Assembly (NCBI GenBank): GCA_965658435.1
Contig: CBFHSE010000031.1
Location: 1-18,092 of the forward strand
Origin: JADHLN01 sp965658435
Lineage (GTDB): Bacteria; Pseudomonadota; Alphaproteobacteria; Rickettsiales; JABIRX01
Length of the DNA stretch: 18,092 bases
Direction of reading: 5' to 3'
This document shows positions 1-8,700 of this stretch, one piece after another. Numbering within the stretch: the stretch's first letter is position 1; every line of letters starts with the position of its first letter. The notes under the pieces are model-generated. The model was not told where the DNA came from. It searched no databases and worked only from the letters and a program-made list of their open reading frames with translations. Made by a program: the position numbers and the translations under genes.

Positions 1-134
1 GACCTGGTCTTTCTTCTTTATTTCCAGAAATTTTATCATGATAGATATTTTTTTCTAAAACACCTGCATCTATTAATGCATCTGTTTGAAGATCTAATAA
101 TTGAGATCCATCTGATTGTTGATAAATATAAAAA
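1..134 (-). pseudogene. Serine recombinase (resolvase/invertase) N-terminal remnant
   Basis: Read on the minus strand, positions 115 down to 2 translate without stops into a stretch containing SDGSQLLDLQTDAL, then AGV, then DKISGNKEERPG. This is the region just after the catalytic serine in small serine recombinases of the resolvase/invertase family. One base upstream of SDGSQ the reading moves to another frame, where 134-117 encode FLYLST, a probable relic of the family's GYxRVST motif with the arginine lost. The codon before FLYLST is the TAG that ends the preceding reading frame, so no start codon exists. I see a 5'-truncated, frameshifted copy that continues off the window edge. It marks a mobile-element junction near position 135. 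Whether the rest of the gene is intact cannot be seen. Confidence 0.75.
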
Positions 135-260
135 CTAAGCTGCTTGATCTGTGTTTTTTTTAGGTGAATTATTTTTAATTAATTCTTCGATTAATTCTTT
201 ATTTATTTCTTGTCTATTCTCAGGATTTGCTGCTTTAATTGTTAGGGTTTTTATACTCTT
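135..260 (-). pseudogene. Displaced C-terminal tail of the cyclase-like gene
   Basis: After the stop of the cyclase-like frame at 235, the same strand continues open in another frame to a TAG at 135-137. It gives a charged helical segment (NRQEINKELIEELIKN) ending in DQAA. The composition looks like real protein. The simplest reading is a single-base indel around 240-260, near an A5 run, that cut off the native tail. The alternative is a separate very small overlapping gene starting further upstream (353). A sequencing indel would look the same. Confidence 0.35.
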
Positions 261-963
261 TTTGTGCATGCTCTGCTTTATTTTTAAGCCAGTTATATTT
301 TGCAAATACTTTATCACTGTTTGTCTTTTTTGCCTGTGTAATATTCTGCTCAATATCTCTAAGAAGCTCAGAGAAATATACTTCTCTTTTTTTGCCCATT
401 ATTATACTATCTACGAATGTGGTAACAGCTTTAAAAGGGTTAACAAACCATAATCCATCAGTATCTTCTGATAAGAGAGATTTAGTTTTTTCGTCAAGGG
501 TATTTACCAAACTTGAATCAATTAATATTCGTGGATAAATAGCGCATGCACTCTCTAAATCAATTGACTTTAAAAGACCTTTACCATACATAATGTTATC
601 TTTGTGAACCATTAAACCAGATGATATTCCACCTCTTGTTAATATTCCGAATTGGAAAAGTTGAGCTTGTATCCAACCACAATAAAAAATGGTTAACCAA
701 GCATTGTTAGTGACATTGGATATTACAATTGAGTCAGAAAAAGTAGTAAACTCAAAGTTTCTAAATTCTGCTTCTTTAGATTTTAAAAATAGAAAAAGTT
801 CGTCAGAATCTTGAAATTTTTTAATATCTTCTAAATAAGAAAAGGCCTTGTGTATATTCTTGAGTAGCTCTGAATCTTTTTTTAAAGAATATATTTTCTC
901 TTTAAAGCCAAGCATATCTATAAAAGCGACAATTCTAGAGGTATATTGAGGTATATCTGTCAT
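235..963 (-). CDS. Class III nucleotide-cyclase-like protein of unknown function
   Basis: The 242-residue product has no signal peptide or membrane segment. Its layout resembles the adenylate/guanylate cyclase fold. VAFIDMLGF near residues 12-20 has Asp16 where the first metal-binding Asp usually sits. FSDSIVIS around 75-82 has Asp77 in the position of the usual GDS motif. RGGISSG at 110-116 and a following G-x-G plus LE (127-137) match the later core. The first two points are what I see; catalytic activity is inference. No cyclic-nucleotide effector gene is adjacent, although a defence-type or phage-derived role is possible because a resolvase remnant lies directly downstream. The frame ends early at KNPNN, and a plausible hydrophilic C-terminal tail continues in another frame (135-260), so the gene may be frameshifted near its end. 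No clear Shine-Dalgarno sequence precedes the ATG. Confidence 0.5.
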   Translation of the reverse strand: MTDIPQYTSRIVAFIDMLGFKEKIYSLKKDSELLKNIHKAFSYLEDIKKFQDSDELFLFLKSKEAEFRNFEFTTFSDSIVISNVTNNAWLTIFYCGWIQAQLFQFGILTRGGISSGLMVHKDNIMYGKGLLKSIDLESACAIYPRILIDSSLVNTLDEKTKSLLSEDTDGLWFVNPFKAVTTFVDSIIMGKKREVYFSELLRDIEQNITQAKKTNSDKVFAKYNWLKNKAEHAQKEYKNPNN

Positions 964-1039
964 AAAATTAAAATATTTATATTATTAAATACTTAAATAA
1001 ATAGCCATTTCTTTTTACGTTCAATATTGCCCTATATTT

Positions 1040-1196
1040 TCTGTCCTTGCAGAATATCTGATATCTCAAGAGCAACTAACTTATCCAGAGCTTAAATATT
1101 TTGTGACATTTTATTAATAAATGATTTAGAAAAATTAGGGGCAATTATTATAAGTGATGAAAATCAAACATTAGGAGTTGATTTTTTTTGCCGTTA
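1040..1196 (+). pseudogene. Decayed gene remnant, unidentified
   Basis: The spacer between two minus-strand genes (964-1311) has no intact gene. On the plus strand it holds two protein-like pieces in different frames: AEYLISQEQLTYPELKYF around 1048-1101, then INDLEKLGAIIISDENQTLG running on to VDFFCR and a TAA near 1196. The pieces are separated by stops at about 1112-1120. Their balanced composition suggests the 3' end of a frameshifted gene. I do not recognise the family, and chance coding appearance is possible. Confidence 0.3.
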
Positions 1197-1311
1197 ATTT
1201 GAGCATTTAGACATAGTCTATATCTAATTTAATGAGATAGATAGGAGTTTCTTAGTTGTTTTTAAATTTAAGATTTTGAGATATATCTATAATATGGTTT
1301 TATTTTTATGT

Positions 1312-1806
1312 TTAATTTTGCTTTAGATAATAAAATACTCCGCTCTCTTTGTTATAATCAAGTGACAAAATACCTTTTACTGTTACTGGGTCATAGGAAA
1401 AATTTATGTGTTTTTTTAATTTAACTTCAATTATTTTAGATGGTCCTGCATGATAATGAAAAGGGCATGATGTAGGATATGGTCCTATTAGAAAATTTTG
1501 TTGTTTTTCTGACGGATCTAAGGGAAACATATAACCTGTAATTATTATATTTTTATTATTTAAATTTTTAATCTCTTCTGAATATATTGGCTCTATATAA
1601 CATTCATCAAAGCCTTCAGAATCCTCTGTGCATTTTTCTATTTCCTCTGTTTTGGCAAAAACTTGCCATTTAACCGCTTCGCCTGTTACTTCTAACATTT
1701 CATAGTTTTGACTTATTTCTTCATCGCTTGAAAAACTAAATGAATCAGTTGCAAATGATAATATTATACTGCAAAGAAAAACTAAGTATAATTTTTTATT
1801 GCACAT
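1312..1806 (-). CDS. DUF3299-like secreted protein of the zinc-type ABC operon
   Basis: The product has 164 residues, and its N-terminus (about 1-24, KK then a hydrophobic stretch ending DSFS) looks like a Sec signal peptide, so it probably acts in the periplasm. The core runs IIITGYMFPLDP, then FLIGPYPTSCPFHYHAGP at about 105-122. This resembles the DUF3299 layout of a GYM-PLD strand followed by a Cys/His segment. Cys114, His117 and His119 could bind a metal; two further Cys lie at 59 and 69. The start codon overlaps the end of the permease gene by 11 bp, so it is the last gene of the three-gene operon. DUF3299 proteins are known beside FtsX/MacB-type ABC transporters. With a Zur-like box upstream, a zinc-related periplasmic role is my inference. 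Confidence 0.6.
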   Translation of the reverse strand: MCNKKLYLVFLCSIILSFATDSFSFSSDEEISQNYEMLEVTGEAVKWQVFAKTEEIEKCTEDSEGFDECYIEPIYSEEIKNLNNKNIIITGYMFPLDPSEKQQNFLIGPYPTSCPFHYHAGPSKIIEVKLKKHINFSYDPVTVKGILSLDYNKESGVFYYLKQN

Positions 1807-3010
1807 GGGTTAGCATTTCTTTTATATCTGTTTTATATGCTTTGATAGCAGGAATTAGACATATAGCAAAGCATAAAATTAGATTTGCAAACCATAATAT
1901 TAATATTTGGGGAATAAATATAAAACCTGTTATGCCTAAATTTCTATTGTTGGAGCTATATGTTGCAATTATTTCAATTAATAAATGACCAAAAATTATG
2001 CCTAGTAAGCTTCCAATAATTGTAATGATCATTCCTTCCGTAATTACAATTAAGAAAATTTTTTTTCTTGATGCCCCTAAGGTTCTAAATATTGCTAAAT
2101 CGTAACGTCTTTGGTGAACAGAGTTAAGCATGCTAATTAAAATTGAACATAAGGATATGATAATTAGGAAGCTTGCAAATAAAATTATGCTATCTTTACC
2201 AATGCCAATTATTTTAATTAATCTTGATATTTCAAATGCAGGGCTTGCTGCTAATAAATTACTGTTTTTGTTTATGTAATTAGGAAAACTCATCATAGCC
2301 ATTTTATTTTTAAAATTAATTAAAATAGCAGTAATTTCTTTGTTTTCTTCTTGTGGTTTATTATGATGATGCTCATGTTCATCATGTTTACTCTGATGGT
2401 TATGAATATTCCAGATGCTTGCAGTGGATGTTATAATTAATTTATCTAAAATATTATTGTTTTTTTCCAACACACCAACAATTAAATATTCTTTATTATC
2501 ATGAATTTCTCCACCTTCAATAAGCCCGTGATTGCCAAAAAACTTATCTCCTAATCTTAGTTTCGTGCTCTTAGCTACTTCATATCCTAATATTACTTCC
2601 ATATTATTTTGCCATATTTTACCATTTTTTAGTGAAGCTCTAAAATGTTTTAGATATGAATGTTCTGTGCCAATGATTCTAAAGTTTTGATAATTATCTC
2701 CTAAAGAAATAGGAATAGCAGTTTTAACTAAAGGGTGTTTAGATATGTTATGATAATCTTTTTCATTTATATTACCTGTTGGTATATCTATATGATAAAT
2801 TGAAGATAAAACTAATTGTAGAGGGCTACCTTTTGCGCCAATTACAGTGTCAATTCCTTTAGCATCATTTGTTAGTTTTTCTTGGATTTGATAACCTCCT
2901 AATAATAATATAGTTATTAACATTATACCAGAAGCCATAGTAATAATGTTTAAAATACTGCTTTGTAAGCGAGAAATTAAATAGCTGATAGATATTATTA
3001 AGATATTCAT
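1796..3010 (-). CDS. ABC transporter permease (FtsX/MacB type) with His-rich loop
   Basis: The 404-residue product has one N-terminal membrane helix (about 12-40), a large extracytoplasmic domain (about 45-265) and three C-terminal helices (about 272-300, 318-348 and 360-390). This is the MacB/LolCE/FtsX layout. The cytoplasmic loop RRYDLAIFRTLGAS is typical of the family's coupling region. The periplasmic domain contains a histidine-rich stretch at 203-216 with seven His (203, 205, 209, 212, 214, 215, 216), a feature of metal-handling proteins. The ATG overlaps the ATPase stop by 4 bp (ATGA), and the gene's end overlaps the DUF3299-like gene. These facts and the upstream Zur-like palindrome point to zinc uptake or trafficking. 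Lipoprotein or peptide transport, as for other family members, remains possible. Confidence 0.8.
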   Translation of the reverse strand: MNILIISISYLISRLQSSILNIITMASGIMLITILLLGGYQIQEKLTNDAKGIDTVIGAKGSPLQLVLSSIYHIDIPTGNINEKDYHNISKHPLVKTAIPISLGDNYQNFRIIGTEHSYLKHFRASLKNGKIWQNNMEVILGYEVAKSTKLRLGDKFFGNHGLIEGGEIHDNKEYLIVGVLEKNNNILDKLIITSTASIWNIHNHQSKHDEHEHHHNKPQEENKEITAILINFKNKMAMMSFPNYINKNSNLLAASPAFEISRLIKIIGIGKDSIILFASFLIIISLCSILISMLNSVHQRRYDLAIFRTLGASRKKIFLIVITEGMIITIIGSLLGIIFGHLLIEIIATYSSNNRNLGITGFIFIPQILILWFANLILCFAICLIPAIKAYKTDIKEMLTHVQ

Positions 3011-3639
3011 AATTCTAATATTTTATCATTTTTAAAATAGGATTTTACTCGCTTATCGTGGGTAATAATGATTAAAGAAGATTGATTCTTTTTTGATTCT
3101 GTTTTTAGTAATTCAAGTAATTTGTTGGTGTTAGCATCATCTAATGCTGAACTTGGTTCATCGCATAATATCCATTTGGGTTTATTTATAAAGCTTCTAA
3201 TTATTGCTAATCTTTGAGATTGGCCAATACTAAGTGTGGATATTTTTTCTTCTGCTTTATCTTCCAATCCTAATAATCTTAGATATCCCATAATTTGATT
3301 ATGATCGGTTTTTGTGCCCGCAATATAATTTGATAAGGCTATATTTTGATATAAATTTAGTGATTTTATTAAATGGAAATTTTGAAAGATAATTCCTAAA
3401 TTTTTACCACGAAATTTGTCTCTTTCGCTTTTTTTTAATTTGTGAATATCAATTTTATTATATAAGACGCTACCAGAATTAGGCATAGCAAGTCCTGCTA
3501 ATAAACATAGTAATGAAGTTTTACCTGATCCAGATGGGCCTATTATTAAAAGATTTTCTTTAGGTTTTAAGCTAAAATTTATGTTCTTTAATATGGTTTT
3601 ATTATTGATTTTATATGATAAATTAGTGCAGGAAATCAT
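3007..3639 (-). CDS. ABC transporter ATP-binding protein (LolD/MacB type)
   Basis: The 210-residue nucleotide-binding subunit carries Walker A GPSGSGKTS at 34-42, Q-loop Gln86, Walker B ILCDEP with Glu161 at 157-162, a D-loop at 165-168 and the switch histidine His194 in ITHD. The signature is LSIGQ (136-140) instead of LSGGQ, a conservative change that should still function. Length and spacing fit the LolD/MacB-like class that works with FtsX-type permeases, and such a permease follows with a 4-bp overlap. The gene is first in its operon. A Zur-like palindrome lies 38 bp upstream of its ATG, over the probable promoter, so expression should rise when zinc is scarce. No Shine-Dalgarno sequence is obvious. 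Confidence 0.88.
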   Translation of the reverse strand: MISCTNLSYKINNKTILKNINFSLKPKENLLIIGPSGSGKTSLLCLLAGLAMPNSGSVLYNKIDIHKLKKSERDKFRGKNLGIIFQNFHLIKSLNLYQNIALSNYIAGTKTDHNQIMGYLRLLGLEDKAEEKISTLSIGQSQRLAIIRSFINKPKWILCDEPSSALDDANTNKLLELLKTESKKNQSSLIIITHDKRVKSYFKNDKILEL

Positions 3640-3677
3640 TTTTAAACTTAAAAATTATAAATTTTTTACTTTGATTA

Positions 3678-3694
3678 TTGTTATAATATAACAA
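3678..3694. promoter_or_regulatory. Zur-like operator upstream of the ABC operon
   Basis: TTGTTATAATATAACAA is a perfect 17-bp palindrome around a central A. Its core GTTATAATATAAC matches the published core of proteobacterial Zur boxes. It ends 38 bp before the ATPase ATG on the minus strand. It overlaps the -35 area of a candidate minus-strand -10 (TATAAT at 3659-3654), where a repressor would block transcription. The surroundings are AT-rich, but a 17-bp perfect match containing the paired G/C bases is unlikely to be chance. The zur gene itself is not in the window. Confidence 0.7.
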
Positions 3695-3756
3695 AATAAT
3701 TTAATTTCAAAAATTATTTGCAAAGTTCTGTTCATAATATAAGTAATTTTACTTAC

Positions 3757-4119
3757 CTATTTTACAGGCTTTGATATAATTTTTATATTGCCATTTTGGA
3801 TACTGTTATAAAAGCAATTTGGTCTATTAGTGTGGCAAGCAGGGCCTGTTTGGTCGACTAATAATAAAATAGTATCTTGGTCACAATCAAAACGAAACTC
3901 AATTAATTTTTGAATATGTCCGGAGCTTTCTCCTTTTTTCCATAATTTTTGACGTGATCTTGACCAGTAATTTACCTGGTTTGTTTTTAAAGTTTCATTA
4001 ATAGAGCTTTCATTCATCCAGGCCATCATAAGAACTTCTCCTGTATCAAATTGTTGAGCAATTGCTGGGATTAGGCCATCTTTATTAAATTTGAATGTTT
4101 TTTTTATATCAATAGTCAT
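3757..4119 (-). CDS. hisI: Phosphoribosyl-AMP cyclohydrolase
   Basis: The 120-residue product is a complete single-domain HisI, which opens the purine ring of phosphoribosyl-AMP in the third step of histidine synthesis. Family motifs are clear: LIPAIAQQ with GEVLMMAWMN (16-36), YWSRSRQKLWKKGESSGH (51-68), and DCDQD followed by DQTGPACHTNRPNCFY. The zinc-binding Cys79, Cys95 and Cys102 and the metal-binding Asp78, Asp80 and Asp82 are all kept, so it should be a normal zinc-dependent enzyme. There is no fused HisE domain, as in alphaproteobacterial HisI. No other his gene is nearby. The gene lies directly upstream of the Zur-controlled operon on the same strand, separated by 117 bp that contain the operator, so that box would not control hisI itself. 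Confidence 0.93.
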   Translation of the reverse strand: MTIDIKKTFKFNKDGLIPAIAQQFDTGEVLMMAWMNESSINETLKTNQVNYWSRSRQKLWKKGESSGHIQKLIEFRFDCDQDTILLLVDQTGPACHTNRPNCFYNSIQNGNIKIISKPVK

Positions 4120-4166
4120 GATTTAATCTATGTTTATATATTTTAATAAATAAACAAAAATAAGTT

Positions 4167-4201
4167 AAAAACATCAATTTTATCATGTTTACGATGTTTT
4201 T
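4167..4201. repeat. Inverted repeat between the efflux operon and hisI
   Basis: AAAAACATC (4167-4175) and GATGTTTTT (4193-4201) are perfect 9-bp arms around a 17-nt loop. The hairpin ends in T5 on either strand. It could be a second terminator for the efflux operon or an operator near the hisI promoter. It is the only clear structure, apart from the terminator-like hairpin beside it, in the 271-bp spacer 4120-4390. Confidence 0.4.
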
Positions 4202-4203
4202 AG

Positions 4204-4226
4204 ATAAAAAAAGCTATTTTATAGCT
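4204..4226 (-). terminator. Likely intrinsic terminator of the efflux operon
   Basis: On the minus strand AGCTAT-AAA-ATAGCT forms a 6-bp stem with a 3-nt loop and runs directly into seven T. It lies about 165 nt after the TolC-like stop codon at 4391 and before hisI. The stem is short and AT-rich, so efficiency is uncertain, but position and T-run fit a Rho-independent terminator. Confidence 0.5.
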
Positions 4227-4390
4227 AAGGAAATAAACTGGGGTGTGCAAAGTACAGTTTACGAACCATTTCCAAATTTAGCGATTCAGAGAATAAAAGG
4301 GCTAAATAAGGTTTTGGCTTATCCTAAAAATTTTGCATTTTTATTTTTGTTCAGAGTGAGTGAATCAAATTGTAAACTAAATTTGTTAAG

Positions 4391-5740
4391 CTAGTTTTCA
4401 AGTTCTAATAGCTGGTCAGTTAAAGATAAGAATTCTATTATTTTAGTATTTATATTTAACAAGTCAGATTGATGGTCAAATCTGTATGATATAAAGCTAT
4501 TTTTAGAATCAATTAATTGATCTAAATTAATTTTTCCATATTGATATTTATTTTCTTCATCTTTTAAAATTCTTGCCATAATTTTAACCTTATTTTTACT
4601 AACTATTTCTTTTTTTCTTAATTCCTTCAATTGAGATTGTAGGTCTGATAGATTCCTGCTGAGCTCACTAACTAATGATTTTTTGCTTATCCTTATGGTA
4701 TCAAGATTGAAAGCAGCAGATTTATTATTTGCTTTGCCAACTAAATTACCTAAGGGCATTTGAAATTTTATTCCAGCCAATAATTCATTACTATCTATAG
4801 AGGTAGAGTATCTTTTTGATTCGTCCATTCTATACCCAGCTACTAATTTTAAGGAAGGTCTGTTATCATAGTCTGATAATTTGAGCTCTTTTTTAGCTAT
4901 ATCTTCTTGTAAATCTACAATTTTATAAACTCGTAGCTTCTCAATTGATGATTCAGAAAAAACCTTATCCAGTAATTTATTCATATTAATCTCTGGAATA
5001 ATTATTTCATCTTGCCCTGTGATTTTTTTAATTATCGTCCATTTAGACATAAAATTTTTTCTTTTGTTTATCATATCTTCTTCTCTCAATAAAACTTGTA
5101 AATTTGCACGATCAAGATCTATCGAAGTTGCAATATTTTTTTGTTTTTTACGCAAAATATTTTTTTGAAGCTTTAAAGCTTCTTGATGAATTTTTTCAGA
5201 TAATATTTTATCCAAATATAATTTTTGAAAATCTAAATATTGAGTTATGATATAACCAATATAATCTTCATAAGATTCCAAGAGTTGTAAAGTTATTACC
5301 TGTTCTTCTGATTTGATAGCGGATTTTCTTAACCTGCTAGTTTTACCAAAAAGATTTTTATATAATGATTGTTCAATATTAAATTCAGTGACTTCTTCTT
5401 CTCTATCAGATCTATCACTACCAGAATATCCCAAAGATAATTTAGTTCCTGTATCTACAAATTCTTTTGATATAGAAGTTGAAAAATTTGAAGTTTCTAA
5501 ATTATTTTTAGAATCAACACCATATTCATGCTCATGGGTAAAAATTGTTGGTTGATATGGAGAGTTTTGATCCATAAAAAACTCAAGTTGTTTCTTGTCA
5601 TGAGATATTTTTTGAAAGTCAGGGTCATTTTGTTTGGCTAGATCAATAAATTCTCTAATGTTTAATTTTCTGCTAATATTTTGTGCAAATGAACTTGAAG
5701 AATAAATTATTAATAAAAGAGCTAAGATTATTTTTTTCAT
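4391..5740 (-). CDS. TolC-family outer membrane efflux protein
   Basis: The 449-residue precursor has a clear signal peptide (MKK, hydrophobic core, cleavage likely after SFA19). It has no lipobox cysteine at the cleavage site. The mature part has the TolC pattern: two repeats of long amphipathic helices (about 150-235 and 355-445) separated by short strand-rich segments (about 75-130 and 290-330). It starts with an IREFIDLAKQNDPDFQ segment typical of the N-terminal helix of outer membrane factors. Its ATG overlaps the stop of the RND pump by 4 bp, so the two are translationally coupled and probably form one export system. Substrate is unknown. Transcripts likely end at the hairpin near 4204-4226. 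Confidence 0.82.
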   Translation of the reverse strand: MKKIILALLLIIYSSSSFAQNISRKLNIREFIDLAKQNDPDFQKISHDKKQLEFFMDQNSPYQPTIFTHEHEYGVDSKNNLETSNFSTSISKEFVDTGTKLSLGYSGSDRSDREEEVTEFNIEQSLYKNLFGKTSRLRKSAIKSEEQVITLQLLESYEDYIGYIITQYLDFQKLYLDKILSEKIHQEALKLQKNILRKKQKNIATSIDLDRANLQVLLREEDMINKRKNFMSKWTIIKKITGQDEIIIPEINMNKLLDKVFSESSIEKLRVYKIVDLQEDIAKKELKLSDYDNRPSLKLVAGYRMDESKRYSTSIDSNELLAGIKFQMPLGNLVGKANNKSAAFNLDTIRISKKSLVSELSRNLSDLQSQLKELRKKEIVSKNKVKIMARILKDEENKYQYGKINLDQLIDSKNSFISYRFDHQSDLLNINTKIIEFLSLTDQLLELEN

Positions 5741-8700
5741 GATATTTTTTTTATAAAAATTATCTTAACCCTTATATAAAACTCAAAAAGACAGGGAACT
5801 AATATTAGAGTTATAAACATTCCAAATAAAAGTCCCCATCCCATTGCAAGCATCATTTCTGCTAGCATGGAATCATAACCCATTAAGCCATATGCAGTTG
5901 GAAATAATCCAGCTAGAGTAGTTATTGTTGTCGCTACTACTGCTTTTAATCTACTAGATGTAATGCTAGCAATTTTTCTAGATAAATGTGACGAATTATT
6001 CTTTGTAACATTAATATTTAACTTTAACTTATTAACCAAAACTATGGAGTCATTAATTACAACGCCAATCATTCCCAAAGTACCAATCATCGCAAAAAAA
6101 CCATATTGAGTCATGCCATGTGACCAAAAGGCAAATATTACTCCAACAGCACCAAAGGGAATTATAGCTCCAATTAAGAGTGGTGTAAAAAATGAGTTAA
6201 ACAGAAATACTAATAAAATATAAATAACTATTAGTATCATCATAATTGAAAAAAGGAAATTTGATCCTGATTCTCTGGATTCTTCTATTTCCCCTCTAAA
6301 TTGTAACATTGCTGATGGAAATTTAGAGGTGATTTCTGGAAATATTTTTTCTTCCAGTAAGGTTGCTATTTCTAATGGAGTTAAATTGCTATTAGGGCTT
6401 ATATCTGCATAAATAGAGGTTGTTCTTTTATAATTAATACGTCCTATATTTGCTGGTTTTTTACCCTTGTGAACTTCAATTAAACCCTTTACAGGAACTA
6501 AATAATTATCTTTATTTGCAACTGTAAGATTTAATAAGTCTACAAGACTATCTTTGTTATCGTCATGACTAGTAAATCTAATATCCAATTCCTCGTCTCC
6601 AGAATTTAGAGTGTAAAGAATATCTCCTTCCACATAGCTTCTTAGAACGCTAGCTAACATATCATAGCTAATGCCTAAATTGCTAACTTCCTCCTCTTTT
6701 ATTTTTAGCAAATATTCTTGTTTAGAAAGTGGGCGCTCAATCTCAATATTGGTTAAATCAGTTAAGCTATTCATCTGCTGTTTTAAGCTTTCAACAATTT
6801 CTTTGCGAAATTTATCGTTATTTTCTTGGATTTCAATTACAATAGGGCTGCCGCTATCAGATCCAAACCAGCCTTTCTGAAATTTAATTTCAGTAAAATC
6901 GTTAAATTGATCTAATTCTTTTTTCCAGACCTTCATTAATTTATTTAGGGAAATGTCACGCTCAGAGGGAGGTGTAATTTCTACTCTAGTTGAGGCTTCG
7001 TTCTCTTTTACTTCTCCGCCTCTTCGGCTTTGCCCTATTGATGACCTAACTGATTTAACTATATTTCGCTGATCATTTATAAATACATCTTCAATAACCC
7101 TAATTTTTTGTGCCATTTCATATCTATTAATCCCTTCTGGTGCTATAGCCTTTATTCTAAAATCTCTGGATTCTTCTCTAGGAAACATTACATATTTAAA
7201 ATTTGTATGAAACAAATATCCAGAAGATAATAATAGAAGTATAAACCCAGATAATATTAATAATTTGTAAGGAAGAATTTTTTGCAAAAATTTACTATAT
7301 GATATCTCGGATAATAAAGTGATTTTTCTTCTTTTATATTGAAATTTAGTAATTTTTTTGCTGGATGATTTTTTGATATGAGTTGGAAGTATAAGAAAAG
7401 ATTCTATAAGGCTAGCAATTAGCATTAAAAATATAATTGTAGGAATATATTTTATTAATAATCCAAACCTGCCATCAAAAAAATATAAAGGAACAAAAGC
7501 GGCACAAGTTGTCAATATACTAGCAAATATAGGGCTAGATACTTCTATAACTGAATTAGTAACATTGACCCCTTTTAATCTATTGTTTCTGGATATATTT
7601 TCAGCAATAATGATTCCATCATCAACTACAATACCAAGGACTATTATTACTGCAGCTAATGTTATATTGTTAATGCTATAACCCATCAGAAGACATATGA
7701 TAAGGGTAAATGCCAATGAAAATGGAATTCCCATAGCAACCCAAATTCCAGATCTAAAATCCATAAATAAAAATAATACCAGTACTATTAACGCAAAACC
7801 AATAATACCATTTATACTTATTAGCTCCAGACGGTTTTTTACATCATAAGATTCATCATCAATTAATATTAATTTAATTCCAGATTTAGCATTATTTTTT
7901 TCAAAAGTTTCAACAAATTTTGCAATTGCATCTCTGGCTGATATAATGTCAATGTTAGAGCTTTTCTGAATATTTAATAAAATAGCTTCATTACCTTGAA
8001 TTTTAGTAATTGTATTATTCTTCTCAAAACCATTTTCAACCAGTGCCAATTCAGATAATCTAATTTTTTTTGTTCCAAATCCGCTTGATATTATGGTATT
8101 ATTTAGTGATTCAATATTATCTAGCTCAGATATTATAGTTACTTCAGATTCAGCTTCATCTTTTATGCTGCCTACGGATCTTCTAATATTTTGCTGCAAG
8201 ATTTGTTCTTTCACTTGATTCATTGAAATCTCAAACTTTTTAAGCATCTCGGGAATAACTTTTATTTGCAATTCAGGTCGCAAATATCCTGTCGATTCCA
8301 CTCCGCTGACAGCAGGAAGGGATAATATTTTATTTTGAAAAGCTAAAACATATTTTTGCAATTTAGTACGAGATTTTACATCTAAAATCTCTGTATTATC
8401 TAAATATATACCAATATCAATAATGGCCTTTTGAGAGCTTCTAAATTGCCTATAAATTGGCTCTTCTGCTTCTCGTGGCAAACTAACCGACGATATAGCG
8501 TCTTTTACTTCTTGAATTTGCTCTTGAAGGGACCTTCCTTTTGTTTCAAATGTTATCTGAAATGAACTATTTCCATAAGAAGAGGTACTTCTTACCTCAT
8601 CTAGCCCGGTAATAGATTTTAATTTTTCTTCTATTGGTTTAGTAATAAAAAATTCAACATTTTCGGCAGATGTTCCTGGATATGGAATTGACACCCTAAT

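Noticed and set aside
151..538. Plus-strand hydrophobic open frames over the cyclase-like gene
   Set aside because: They are antisense shadows in AT-rich DNA. The minus strand shows the conserved motif layout.
1740..1988. Plus-strand 82-codon frame over the permease end
   Set aside because: It is antisense to the membrane helices of the permease and crosses the operon overlap; no motif or start signal supports it.
4131..4156. TGTTTAT...ATAAACA inverted repeat upstream of hisI as a second Zur box
   Set aside because: Arms are seven bases with a 12-nt AT spacer and lack the GTTATA core spacing. In such AT-rich DNA this is readily chance.
4185..4394. Plus-strand open frame of 69 codons in the spacer before hisI
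   Set aside because: It starts within the 9-bp-arm hairpin, covers the terminator-like hairpin, has no ribosome site or recognisable motif, and ends antisense into the TolC-like gene's 3' end.
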